Source: Gaoshiqia sediminis
GTDB taxonomy: Bacteria > Bacteroidota > Bacteroidia > Bacteroidales > Prolixibacteraceae
NCBI RefSeq assembly: GCF_025907915.1
Contig: NZ_JAPAAF010000023.1
Location: forward strand, 1-64,000
Direction: 5' to 3'
Length of the DNA: 64,000 nt
Position numbers and translations under genes: made by a program. The notes under the pieces were generated by a model. It was not told where the DNA came from. It searched no databases and saw only the letters and a list, made by a program, of their open reading frames with translations. Positions 53,288-62,781 of this stretch are shown one piece after another. Every line of letters starts with the position of its first letter. Positions within the stretch are counted from its first letter, which is position 1.

Positions 53288-55252
53288 GTGCATCAGATTG
53301 AAACTACCATTATTCGGCTGGCTTTTCGGCTTAGCCTGTTCCTGTTGCCGCTTGCCGGAATGGGGGGCGTTCAGCTTCCCGACAGCATTCCTGCCCGTTT
53401 GCAGCATATGGGGAATCGGGAAAAAGTCAATTATCTGATTGATATCAGCTGGCAATTGCGCGAGTCGGACCGCCATTTGTCTGTGGCTTGCGGCGAACTG
53501 GCTATCCGGGTGGCCGACAGCCTCAAGTTTCGCGGCGAGGAGGCCAAGGCAGCCAACATGCTGGGGGCATCGTTATTGTTTTATCATTCGGACATACATC
53601 AGGCACTTGCTTATTTTAACCGTTCACTGAAGATTGCCATGGAAATCCGCGACTCGGTGCAAATGGGTTATGCTTATAACAATCTGGGCGATGTATATAG
53701 CCAAAGCGGAAACGTCCCGTTGGCACATACCTTTGCCGATAGCTCGCTGCACTACTTCACTCAGCTGAAACAACCCGAGGGAATGGCTTATGCTTACATT
53801 AACCTGGGGCAGGTACATCTGCAACAAAAAGACTTTTCGGCGGCTCTGAACTATTACCAGCAGGCGCTTGACCTTTATGTACATCATCGCTCACAAAATA
53901 TTGTTTCAACCTGTAATATGGGAATGGCCCGTGTGTACAAGTTGACAGGCAACTACGAAAAGGCGCTTGACTATTATCGGCAAGATCTGGCGCTAAACAA
54001 ACGGGTCGGTAACAAGTCGTTCGAGGCCACTACGCTCACTGAAATTGGAAATATTCTTTGCAGACAACGAAAATGTATGGAGGCACTGGATCATTACAAT
54101 CAGGCTATGGTTTTGTTCAATGAGCGTAACTATGACTACGGAAAAATCGGGGTACACCTGGGCCGGGCCATTACCTATGCCCATATGAATCAGAAAAAGG
54201 CGGGAGAGGCTGAGCTGGATGCTGCCCTTAAACTGGCCGGTAAACTGGAGCTTTCGTCTCAAATACTGGAAGTGCAGAAGACGAGGTTGCAGTTTTACGC
54301 TGCGTTGGCCAATGAGCCTCTGCCTGACAGCCTGATTGAATCATTTGTGGCTGCTTATGATTCCGTGTTTCTGGTCAATCAATACCAGACCCTCAGCGAA
54401 ATCAACAAGAGGCAGGAGCTTGCAGCCAGCTTGGTTGACATTAGTGATAAGTACATCCTCAAAAAGAGACAATCGGTTTACGCCTTGATCCTGTCGCTGC
54501 TGTTTCTCGGGGTGTTGGTGTTATTGTTCCTGAAATTTCGGAGCCATGCCCGGCTCACCCGTAAGCTGGAAGTTGCCAGCGCCGGCAAAGACCGGTTGTT
54601 GTCGATTATTTCGCACGACCTGCGTAATCCGTTTGTGGCTATCATCCAATACCTCGAACTGCTTCGCGCCGACATGTTGCCGGAGCAGGAGCGCAAGGCA
54701 TTCATCGACCAGCTGGAGGCGCTGACCAGCAACACATATGCGCTGCTCGAAAATCTGTTGAATTTTTCCGATTTTCGCCGCTCGGAAGTCCGCTTTAAGC
54801 CGGCTGTATTTGAGTTGCCCGGTTTACTGGGTCAAATCAGGTCGAACCTGGATGCCCAGCTAGCCATTAAAAATGTGGGACTGGAAACAGAGTTGAAGGC
54901 CATGAAGGCTTTTGGCGATGTGAAACTGATTGAAATTGTGTTGCGCAACCTGATTTCGAATGCCGTGAAATATAGTAACCCGGGTGATGTGGTAATGGTA
55001 CGCTCGGCCGAGTGTTCAGCCGAAGTGACCATTGAAGTGGCAGACTCGGGAACCGGTATGAGCCGGGAGGTTTTGGATACACTGTTTTCGGAGGAGTTTC
55101 AAATATCGAAACCCGGCACCATGCGCGAAAGCGGAACAGGCATCGGACTAAAAATTTGCCGCGAGTTTATCGCCATACACAGGGGTAAATTAACGATAGA
55201 CTCCGAGCCCGGAAAAGGATCCATCTTTCGGGTACATCTTCCTAAGCAATAG
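53288..55252 (+). CDS. TPR-containing sensor histidine kinase
   Basis: A 654-residue protein: a signal-like hydrophobic start, about seven tetratricopeptide repeats (75-370, with SVQMGYAYNNLGDVYSQ and EGMAYAYINLGQVHLQ), a coiled coil, one TM helix (about 397-417), and a cytoplasmic HisKA (His443 in LLSIISHDLRNP) plus HATPase (NLISNAVKYS, DSGTGMSREV, GTGIGLKI). It begins with GTG at 53,288; no upstream ATG fits. Its TPR part would be periplasmic, sensing proteins rather than small ligands. It directly precedes the T9SS genes porW/sprE and porX on the same strand, so it may belong to the T9SS control circuit. Confidence 0.9.
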   Translation: MHQIETTIIRLAFRLSLFLLPLAGMGGVQLPDSIPARLQHMGNREKVNYLIDISWQLRESDRHLSVACGELAIRVADSLKFRGEEAKAANMLGASLLFYHSDIHQALAYFNRSLKIAMEIRDSVQMGYAYNNLGDVYSQSGNVPLAHTFADSSLHYFTQLKQPEGMAYAYINLGQVHLQQKDFSAALNYYQQALDLYVHHRSQNIVSTCNMGMARVYKLTGNYEKALDYYRQDLALNKRVGNKSFEATTLTEIGNILCRQRKCMEALDHYNQAMVLFNERNYDYGKIGVHLGRAITYAHMNQKKAGEAELDAALKLAGKLELSSQILEVQKTRLQFYAALANEPLPDSLIESFVAAYDSVFLVNQYQTLSEINKRQELAASLVDISDKYILKKRQSVYALILSLLFLGVLVLLFLKFRSHARLTRKLEVASAGKDRLLSIISHDLRNPFVAIIQYLELLRADMLPEQERKAFIDQLEALTSNTYALLENLLNFSDFRRSEVRFKPAVFELPGLLGQIRSNLDAQLAIKNVGLETELKAMKAFGDVKLIEIVLRNLISNAVKYSNPGDVVMVRSAECSAEVTIEVADSGTGMSREVLDTLFSEEFQISKPGTMRESGTGIGLKICREFIAIHRGKLTIDSEPGKGSIFRVHLPKQ

Positions 55253-55387
55253 CGATTCACTTGATTTTCTATTCTTACAAAACAGAATATGCCAGGTGTT
55301 TGAATTGGCTTTTCGTTTTATCCTATGTCTTGATCGGACAACTTATCGTCACAGACGCGTAGTTTACACTGATTTTTGTAATATTGT

Positions 55388-55420
55388 AAACCTGTTGGCA
55401 AGCTCGGAAACCTGTTGGCA
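55388..55420 (+). repeat. Direct repeat upstream of porW/sprE
   Basis: AAACCTGTTGGCA occurs at 55,388-55,400 and 55,408-55,420, exactly 20 bases apart, with a related CCTGGCA at 55,425. A stem-loop (AACCGGGAA against TTCCC and GGTT) follows at 55,433-55,454. Direct repeats spaced two helical turns apart suggest tandem binding of a regulator, such as a response regulator, before porW/sprE. Confidence 0.5.
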
Positions 55421-55532
55421 GTAACCTGGCAAAACCGGGAAACTTCCCGCGGTTAATTACTTCCGGGATTTTGTCTGTACAAAGCAATAATAAAGGGATT
55501 CTTTAGTTATCCTAACGAGAAAAAATGCAAGG

Positions 55533-58500
55533 TTGAAAAAGAAATCAGGCTATATTTTTTTACTTTTTCTGGTGATTGGGTTCTTTGGGGGATGTTCTAC
55601 CGAGAAGAATACCTTCGTTACACGGGCTTACCACAACCTGTCGTCGCATTACAATGTTTATTTCAACGGCAAAGAAAGCCTGAATGCCGGTGTGGAACGG
55701 ATCAATACATCGGTGGAGGACGACTACTCGAGGATACTTCCCATTTATAAATCGAGCCAGGGCGGTACCGACCGTGTTGCCCAGTCGGAGATGGAAAATG
55801 CCATCTTGAAAGCCTCCAAACTGATCAACATGCATTCGATCACCAAAAAGCCAAAACGGCGTAGGATCCGTTCGTTGTCGTACAAAAAACTGGCTTCGAA
55901 AGAAGAGTACAACAATTGGGTGGACGACAGCTACCTGTTGATGGGGCAGGCTTTTTTCTACCAGAAGAAGTTTATTCCTGCCATGGAGAACTTTTCGTAC
56001 GTCATCCGCAAATTCAGCAACGAGGAAACCAAATATGATGCCTATGTATGGATGGTGCGTTGCCTGACGGAGCTGGAACGCTACAATGAAGCCCTCGAAT
56101 ACATTCAGAATATGGATGCCTCGGTGGCTTTTCCCAAGCGACTTACTGGCGCGTTTTCGCTGGCTGTGGCCGATTTCCACATGCGCCGTCACGAATACAA
56201 TGAAGCCATTCCGCAGCTAAAGACTGCCGTCAACAATACCAGGCGCAAGCACGAGCGGGCGCGGTACAAATACATTTTGGCCCAACTTTACAAGGAAACC
56301 GAACAACACGCGCTGGCTTCGGAAACCTTCCGCGAGGTGTCCCGCATGAACCCTTCCTACATCATGGCCTTCAACGCCCGCATCAATGCTGCCGGGGTGT
56401 TTACAGGCGAGAGCGATGTTGAAAAGCTGAAAAAGGAACTTCGAAAAATGCTGCGCGACGAGAAAAATACCGAGTTCCGCGACCAGATTTATTTTGCTTT
56501 GGGAAATATTTACGCCAAGGAAGGACAGCAGCAGTCGGCGGTTGACCAGTACGTAAAGTCGGCGGCAGCCAGCAGCATAAACCTGTTTCAGCGGGCCTTA
56601 TCGTGCCTTACCTTGGCGGATATCTATTTTCAGGAACAAAACTACCGGCTCTCCCAAAGTTATTACGATAGCGCGATGGTGGTGATCGACAATAATTATC
56701 CCAACTACAACTTCATAGCTGACAGATACAAAAGCCTGACCCGCTTGACGGATAACCTTTACACCATTGAGCGGGAAGACAGCTTGCAACGGATAGCCGC
56801 TTTGTCGGATGGGGAGCGCAACAACTTGATTGCTGGGTGGATTCAGCAGGCGCGCGATGAAGAACTGCGGAAAAAGCAGGCTGAGCTGGACGAACAAATG
56901 GACCGCAGCTTTTTCCGGATGAACCAGGCGCGGACGGGATCTGGCCAGCAGCAGCGCGGCTCGGGCTGGTATTTTTATAACCCATCCACTATGGCCTACG
57001 GAAAGGTCGAATTTGCACAAACCTGGGGCAACCGCAAGCTGGAAGATAACTGGCGTCGGAAAAACAAAAGCTCGGCTGCACAACTCGCCATGGAGGAGGA
57101 AGAGGAAGCCGAAGAAGGAACGGAAAAACCTGAAAAGCCCGAGGTGCCGAGGATTAATGACCGCCTGAGTCGCGAATATTATTTGCAGGATGTTCCCCTC
57201 ACCGAAGAAGCGCTGGCCTCCTCGCACCTGAAAATAAGGGATGCCCTGTTTAATGCCGGCCGTATTTTTAAAACCGACTACGACAATTACCCGCTGGCCA
57301 TTCAGCACTACGAAGAACTGCTGACACGTTACGACAACAACGTTTATCAGCTAACCACCTGGTTTGAGCTGTGGGATTTGTATAAACAAACCGGCGATAT
57401 GACCAAATCAAATTATTACCGGAACCTGATTATCGGAAATTATCCCGATAGCAAGTACGCCCAATACCTGATCAATCCCAATTACTTTATTGAGCTTGAA
57501 GCGCGCAGCGATAGCCTGAACAACCTATACCAGCAAGCATTTTATCAATACCAACAGGGAAGTTACTCCCGAGCCGGAGAACTGGCCCGACAGCTGAAAG
57601 GTTTATCGCCCGACAGTTTGCTGTTGCCGAAGGTTGCCTTCATCGAGACGATTGCCGATGGGACCTCTTCAACGATGGAACAGTTTGGTCAGGAGCTGAA
57701 CGGTTACATCCGCTCTTACCCGAGAAGCCCGGCCATACCGTTGGCCGAAAGCATCCTGAAACTCATTCAGGACAGTACCCTGGTGGATTACCAAAAGCTG
57801 GTTGCCATGGGTTATCTGAACGAGGAAATCGAAAATGACGAGTTGCTGGCAAACGATCGCCGGGGAGAGGATGAGTTCGGCGGAAAGTGGTCGTATGATG
57901 AAGACCTGCTGCACTACTTTGTGATCGCTTTCCCGCGCGAAGCAAAAGTTGACCTGAACCGGCTGAAATTTGACCTGGCAAACTACAACATCGACCATTA
58001 TACGCGGATTGATTTCGATATTGAAACCGAGAACCTCAACCCGCAGACCATGTTGCTGGTGGTGCGCTCGCTGGAAAGTAAGGAACAGGCACTCATCTAT
58101 TTCCGGTCGGTCATTCGTAAGCGGGAGGTATTCGAAACGCTGAAGGGCATCGATTACGTGAACTTTGTGGCTTCGTCACTCAACTTTCGCGAGATGCTGG
58201 GCGACAACAATTACGTGGACTACCTGAAATTTTTTATCAAGAACTACAGCCGGTTTATTGGAGGCGACTTCCCGCAAGACGAGCTTCCCGAGCCGGAAGA
58301 GCTAATGGCCAAGGCGCTGGAGGAGGAAAACAGGCAGGAGGAAAGGGGTACGTTTGTGCTGGTAAAACCGGAAAGTGGCAAGTCGATGTTTACGCGCGAT
58401 AACCAGGCGAAACAGTTGTTTGTGATTGCCGTGAACGATGCTTCGTTTAACCTGCGTCCGCTCATGTCCGCGTTTGGCGCGTACCATCGCGAAAACTATG

Positions 58501-59216
58501 CAAACGAAAGTTTGCCCGTGCAGCAGCGATCGTTCGCAGGGCAACAACTTTTGGTGGTTGAGCTGCCGGGCACCGTCAGCGAGTCCATGACCTATTTCCG
58601 TTCGGTAGTAACTACCCGCAGTTTGTTCAGTGAATTGGAAACCCGCAGCTACCGGAACTTCCTCATTACAGAAGAAAACTTAGGAAAGCTGATCGCCAAC
58701 GGCAACCTGGAAGAGTACATGAATTTCTTCCGCGACTATTACATTAGCGGCGGATTTACTGACGAAAGCGCGGCTGCCGTGCAAACGCCCACGCAGCCTG
58801 TTGCTGTAACGCCAGTTGCACCGGAGCCTCCGGCCTATCAGGGGGCCTTTAAAACCGGAGAAACCGGTGAGCATGGCTTTGTGCTCATCCTGCCAGCCAG
58901 TGGCGTTGACCATTCGGCGGTAGTGGAGGCCATCCGGGGGCACAATCAGCAAAGCCCGGAAACGCAAGGCTTACAGGTACAGGAAGTTCCATTCGATGCA
59001 CAACAGGTGTTGTTCCGGGTGTCATCCTTCGCCACAAAAGAAGCCGGTATGGCATACCTGCGTGGAATTGTCAGGGACCAGCAAGTGTACGGACCGCTTG
59101 CGGAGGTAAACTATCGTAATTTCGTGATTTCGCAAGCGAACTATACGATCCTCCTTCAAAATAAGGACGTAAGCGATTACCTTGAATTGTACAGGCTGGA
59201 TTATCTGAAACCCTGA
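55533..59216 (+). CDS. porW: Type IX secretion system lipoprotein PorW/SprE
   Basis: A 1,227-residue TPR-rich lipoprotein. The signal peptide ends with lipobox GGC (Cys21). Tetratricopeptide repeats cover much of the first half, with SYLLMGQAFFYQKKFIPA and EIRKFSNEE-like positions; a low-complexity Glu-rich linker lies near 510-540, and further beta/alpha repeats of the form LLVVRSLESKEQALIYFRSV occur in the C-terminal third. In Porphyromonas and Flavobacterium this protein is needed for T9SS secretion and gliding. The start codon is TTG at 55,533; it places the signal peptide at the N-terminus, and the nearby ATG at 55,525 is out of frame. porX follows on the same strand. Confidence 0.88.
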   Translation: MKKKSGYIFLLFLVIGFFGGCSTEKNTFVTRAYHNLSSHYNVYFNGKESLNAGVERINTSVEDDYSRILPIYKSSQGGTDRVAQSEMENAILKASKLINMHSITKKPKRRRIRSLSYKKLASKEEYNNWVDDSYLLMGQAFFYQKKFIPAMENFSYVIRKFSNEETKYDAYVWMVRCLTELERYNEALEYIQNMDASVAFPKRLTGAFSLAVADFHMRRHEYNEAIPQLKTAVNNTRRKHERARYKYILAQLYKETEQHALASETFREVSRMNPSYIMAFNARINAAGVFTGESDVEKLKKELRKMLRDEKNTEFRDQIYFALGNIYAKEGQQQSAVDQYVKSAAASSINLFQRALSCLTLADIYFQEQNYRLSQSYYDSAMVVIDNNYPNYNFIADRYKSLTRLTDNLYTIEREDSLQRIAALSDGERNNLIAGWIQQARDEELRKKQAELDEQMDRSFFRMNQARTGSGQQQRGSGWYFYNPSTMAYGKVEFAQTWGNRKLEDNWRRKNKSSAAQLAMEEEEEAEEGTEKPEKPEVPRINDRLSREYYLQDVPLTEEALASSHLKIRDALFNAGRIFKTDYDNYPLAIQHYEELLTRYDNNVYQLTTWFELWDLYKQTGDMTKSNYYRNLIIGNYPDSKYAQYLINPNYFIELEARSDSLNNLYQQAFYQYQQGSYSRAGELARQLKGLSPDSLLLPKVAFIETIADGTSSTMEQFGQELNGYIRSYPRSPAIPLAESILKLIQDSTLVDYQKLVAMGYLNEEIENDELLANDRRGEDEFGGKWSYDEDLLHYFVIAFPREAKVDLNRLKFDLANYNIDHYTRIDFDIETENLNPQTMLLVVRSLESKEQALIYFRSVIRKREVFETLKGIDYVNFVASSLNFREMLGDNNYVDYLKFFIKNYSRFIGGDFPQDELPEPEELMAKALEEENRQEERGTFVLVKPESGKSMFTRDNQAKQLFVIAVNDASFNLRPLMSAFGAYHRENYANESLPVQQRSFAGQQLLVVELPGTVSESMTYFRSVVTTRSLFSELETRSYRNFLITEENLGKLIANGNLEEYMNFFRDYYISGGFTDESAAAVQTPTQPVAVTPVAPEPPAYQGAFKTGETGEHGFVLILPASGVDHSAVVEAIRGHNQQSPETQGLQVQEVPFDAQQVLFRVSSFATKEAGMAYLRGIVRDQQVYGPLAEVNYRNFVISQANYTILLQNKDVSDYLELYRLDYLKP

Positions 59217-59329
59217 CGGCGTTAAACTTTGTTAAGAACCAGCCGGCTGACCGCGATTTTTACTATTATTAGCCAACCGGCTGCTTCTGAGTGAATAGGC
59301 TGGTGATTCATTTCCAAAACGATTGAGCC

Positions 59330-60886
59330 ATGAAAAAAATACATATCCTTTGGGTGGATGACGAAATTGATGTGTTACGCGCCCATATCATTTTCCTGGA
59401 GCAAAAAGGTTACGACGTGACCACGGCCACGAATGGGACCGATGCCATTGATCTGGTGCGCGACAACCACTACGATATAATTTTCCTGGATGAAAACATG
59501 CCGGGCATGACCGGTTTGCAAACCCTCGGCGAACTGAAAAGCCTGAAACCGAATGTGCCGGTGGTGATGATTACCAAAAGTGAAGAAGAAGATATCATGG
59601 ATCAGGCTATCGGCTCCAAAATGGCCGATTACCTGATTAAACCGGTCAATCCCAAGCAAATTTTGCTTTCCATTAAAAAGAACGTCGATCAGCTCGAGCT
59701 GGTTACCCGAAAAACAACGGCCGATTATCAGAGCGAATTTTCCAGGATCGGGATGCGGCTGAACGAGCGCCTCGATTTTAATGAGTGGAAAGAGGTGTAC
59801 CGGAAGCTAGTTTATTGGGAGCTGGAGCTGAGCGCTTCGCAGGACCCGGCCATGGACGAGGTGCTGAAGATGCAGAAAGTGGAGGCCAACAACAATTTTG
59901 CGCGGTACATAAAAAATAACTACCTGGATTGGTTTCAGCAAGGTTCGGGCGATCGTCCGCTACTTTCGCCCGATTTGTTCCGGCACAAGGTTTTTCCGTT
60001 GCTGGACAAGGGGGAGAAGGTGTTTGTGCTGGTGATCGACAACCTGCGCTACGATCAGTTCCGGGTGTTGAGCCAAGTGGTAAATCAGTATTTTCTGAGC
60101 GAAGAGGAAGAGCTGTATTACAGTATTTTGCCTACGGCCACCATGTATGCGCGCAATGCTATTTTCGCGGGACTGATGCCGCTCGATATTGCCCGCCTTT
60201 ATCCGCAATACTGGGAAGACGATGATAATGAGGGCAACAAAAACAGCCACGAAAAAGAGTTGCTGCAAACCCAGATGTCCCGTTTGGGCCGGAAAGAGAA
60301 GCTTTATTTTGAGAAAGTTGTCAGCCTGAAGGCAGGCAAGAAACTAGTGGATAACTTGGGCAGCATCCTGCAACACGACCTGTCGGTGATGGTTTTCAAT
60401 TTTGTGGATATGATGTCGCATGCGCGCACCGAAATGGATATGATGCGTGAATTGGCCAGCGACGAAAAGGCCTACCGCTCGCTAACCCTTAGCTGGTTCA
60501 ATCATTCGTCGCTGCTCGAATTGCTTAAAAGCCTGGCCGAAAACCGGGTGAAGGTGGTGCTAACCACCGATCACGGCACGGTGCGGGTGGATAACCCCGT
60601 GAAGGTGATTGGCGACCGCGAAACGGTTACCAACCTTCGCTATAAGTTAGGCCGAAACCTGAACTATAATTACAAACAGGTTTTCGAGATTACCCAGCCC
60701 GAAAAGGCTCGTTTGCCGGGACGTAACGTTAGTTCCAGGTTTATTTTCGCGCTGAATGCCGATTTCTTTGCCTATCCGAATAATTACAACTATTACGTGC
60801 AGTATTACCGCGATACCTTCCAGCACGGGGGCATTTCGATGGAAGAAATGATTGTGCCGGTGATTACCCTGGCGCCCAAAGGTTAG
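59330..60886 (+). CDS. porX: T9SS response regulator PorX (receiver + PglZ domain)
   Basis: A 518-residue regulator that controls type IX secretion. The receiver domain has Asp10/Asp11, phospho-acceptor Asp54 in IIFLDENMPGM, and the conserved Lys in ADYLIKP. The C-terminal alkaline-phosphatase-like PglZ domain has VFVLVIDNLRYDQFR, PTATMYARNAIF and VVLTTDHGTVRV, metal-binding motifs that in PorX serve a phosphodiesterase active on oligonucleotide signals. It is separated from porW/sprE by 113 bases that contain an AGCCGG/CCGGCT inverted repeat. With the TPR kinase upstream it forms a control cluster. Confidence 0.95.
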   Translation: MKKIHILWVDDEIDVLRAHIIFLEQKGYDVTTATNGTDAIDLVRDNHYDIIFLDENMPGMTGLQTLGELKSLKPNVPVVMITKSEEEDIMDQAIGSKMADYLIKPVNPKQILLSIKKNVDQLELVTRKTTADYQSEFSRIGMRLNERLDFNEWKEVYRKLVYWELELSASQDPAMDEVLKMQKVEANNNFARYIKNNYLDWFQQGSGDRPLLSPDLFRHKVFPLLDKGEKVFVLVIDNLRYDQFRVLSQVVNQYFLSEEEELYYSILPTATMYARNAIFAGLMPLDIARLYPQYWEDDDNEGNKNSHEKELLQTQMSRLGRKEKLYFEKVVSLKAGKKLVDNLGSILQHDLSVMVFNFVDMMSHARTEMDMMRELASDEKAYRSLTLSWFNHSSLLELLKSLAENRVKVVLTTDHGTVRVDNPVKVIGDRETVTNLRYKLGRNLNYNYKQVFEITQPEKARLPGRNVSSRFIFALNADFFAYPNNYNYYVQYYRDTFQHGGISMEEMIVPVITLAPKG

Positions 60887-60977
60887 GTTGAACAAGAAGG
60901 CGACGATACGGCAAATCTAAAGGAACAGGTCAAAACGAAAAAGAATCGATAACGGGTCACTCATCAATTATCATTCA

Positions 60978-61751
60978 TCAATCGGTATCCGCTTCCCGCC
61001 GTAAATCCCTGATTTGCTTGTATTGCGGATTGGCAAAAACGAACTCCTGAAGCTTTTTGTTTTCGGCATAAAGGATCTCGGTTTTGGTACCTTCCCAGCA
61101 CATTTCCCCTTCACTGATAAACAGGATTTTCTCGCCGATCTCCATGACCGAGTTCATGTCGTGGGTGTTGATGATGGTGGTGATATTGAATTCCACCGTA
61201 ATTTCGTGGATCAAATCGTCGATCAGTAACGAGGTTTCCGGATCAAGGCCGGAGTTTGGTTCGTCGCAAAACAGGTATTTGGGGTTCAGGGAGATGGCGC
61301 GGGCAATGGCCACCCGTTTCTTCATCCCGCCCGATATTTCCGAAGGTGACAAGCGGTGCGCTTCCCGGCTGATATTTACCCGGTCGAGGCAAAATTCAAC
61401 CCGCCTGGCTTTTTCGGCAGGTGTTTGTTCGGTAAACATATCCAAGGGAAAACGTACATTTTCGGCCACCGTTAGCGAGTCGAATAAAGCGCCTCCCTGG
61501 AAAACCATGCCCATTTCCTGCCGAAGCTTTTTGCGCACAGAGGGTTTCATGGTCGTAAAATTACGGTCGTCGTAATAAATGGAACCGTTGTCAATTTCGT
61601 GCAAGCCAACGATCGATTTCAGCAAAACCGTTTTTCCGGAACCACTCCGTCCGATAATCAGGTTGGTTTTTCCTTTTTGAAATTCAGTGGTGATATTGTT
61701 CAGCACCGTATTCCCTTCGAATGATTTATTCAGGTTTTCTATACGGATCAT
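60978..61751 (-). CDS. mlaF: Mla-type ABC transporter ATP-binding protein
   Basis: A 257-residue ABC ATPase of the MlaF family. Walker A GRSGSGKT at 34-41, signature SEISGGMKKR, Walker B FCDEPNSGLDP and the switch His in INTHDMNSV are present. Together with MlaE it forms the inner-membrane complex moving phospholipids between the inner and outer membranes. It overlaps mlaE by one base. An MCE-domain partner (MlaD) is not in the window; it is usually nearby but is absent here. Confidence 0.93.
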   Translation of the reverse strand: MIRIENLNKSFEGNTVLNNITTEFQKGKTNLIIGRSGSGKTVLLKSIVGLHEIDNGSIYYDDRNFTTMKPSVRKKLRQEMGMVFQGGALFDSLTVAENVRFPLDMFTEQTPAEKARRVEFCLDRVNISREAHRLSPSEISGGMKKRVAIARAISLNPKYLFCDEPNSGLDPETSLLIDDLIHEITVEFNITTIINTHDMNSVMEIGEKILFISEGEMCWEGTKTEILYAENKKLQEFVFANPQYKQIRDLRREADTD

Positions 61752-62488
61752 CAGAATAGCAGTTGAGTTAAAATTAAATCGAAGACCAGGATCAGGATAT
61801 TGGTATTCACAACGGCGCGGGTACTGGCTGTGCCCACTTCCAGGGCGCCCCCTTCAACAAAATACCCGAAATAAGCCGGAACAGAGGCGACCAGAAAGCC
61901 AAAGAACAGTGACTTGATCAACGAGAAGGTGACATAGTAAGGCGTAAAGGCGTACTGGATGCCGTTGATGTAGTCGGTAGCGCTGACTGCTCCCAACGAT
62001 GGCCCCACAATGAGGCCGCCGATTAGCCCGAAGAATACGCTCAGGATATACAGAAAGGGGAACATGAGGACGACGGCAGCAATTTTGGGGAGGATGAGGT
62101 AGCTGGCCGAATTGACGCCCATGATTTCGAGGGAATCTATTTGTTCGGTCACCCGCATACTGCCAATTTCGGAAGTGATGTTCGAGCCAATTTTGCCGGC
62201 CATGATCAGCGCCATAACCGTAGATGAAAATTCCAGGATCAGCGAATCGCGGTTCCCCAATCCGATCAGGTAGGTGGGCAAAAACGGGTTGGTCATGTTA
62301 TAGGCCACCTGTAAGGTAATAATGCCCCCCATAAAGGTGGAGATCACGGCCACAATGCCTACCGAGTTGATCCCCAGGCTTTCAATCTCAAGGAAAAGCT
62401 TCTGGAGGTAGATCCGGCTACGCTCGGGCCTCGAAAAAACCCGGGCCAGGAGTGCAAAATAGCGTCCGGCGCTGAAAAAAAACTTCAT
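61751..62488 (-). CDS. mlaE: Mla-type ABC transporter permease
   Basis: A 245-residue MlaE/YrbE permease with five to six hydrophobic segments, the family motif GKIGSNITSEIGSMRVTEQIDSLE, and PIAAVVLMFPFLYIL-type helices. It partners with MlaF immediately downstream. The start is near a 215-base divergent region shared with manC. Confidence 0.92.
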   Translation of the reverse strand: MKFFFSAGRYFALLARVFSRPERSRIYLQKLFLEIESLGINSVGIVAVISTFMGGIITLQVAYNMTNPFLPTYLIGLGNRDSLILEFSSTVMALIMAGKIGSNITSEIGSMRVTEQIDSLEIMGVNSASYLILPKIAAVVLMFPFLYILSVFFGLIGGLIVGPSLGAVSATDYINGIQYAFTPYYVTFSLIKSLFFGFLVASVPAYFGYFVEGGALEVGTASTRAVVNTNILILVFDLILTQLLF

Positions 62489-62746
62489 TCTTTATTCTTT
62501 TTGGTTGGTCCATCAACGTGCTCACTCAACAATCAGCAAACGGGCATTGTGTTGCCTGGTGCTGTTCAAAAGGCGGCCTGCTGCATTCGCGAATGCCTCT
62601 TGACCGCAGTTTTGTCTTTTACCTTCGGATAAAGGTACAAATATTCGGAAAAGTTTGTCGCTAACGGGGGAGTTTGATTTTCAGGAGCTAAAGCCACCAT
62701 GTTATGAAAGCAACCCAAACAGGCGGTTTTTCAACTTCAAATTGGG

Positions 62747-62754
62747 TATATTTG
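62747..62754 (+). promoter_or_regulatory. Bacteroidota -7 promoter box of manC
   Basis: TATATTTG matches TAnnTTTG exactly and ends 27 bases before the ATG at 62,782. It lies inside the longer frame beginning at 62,704, which supports the downstream start. Confidence 0.55.
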
Positions 62755-62781
62755 ATCAACAAAGTTCAAAAAATAAATTCT

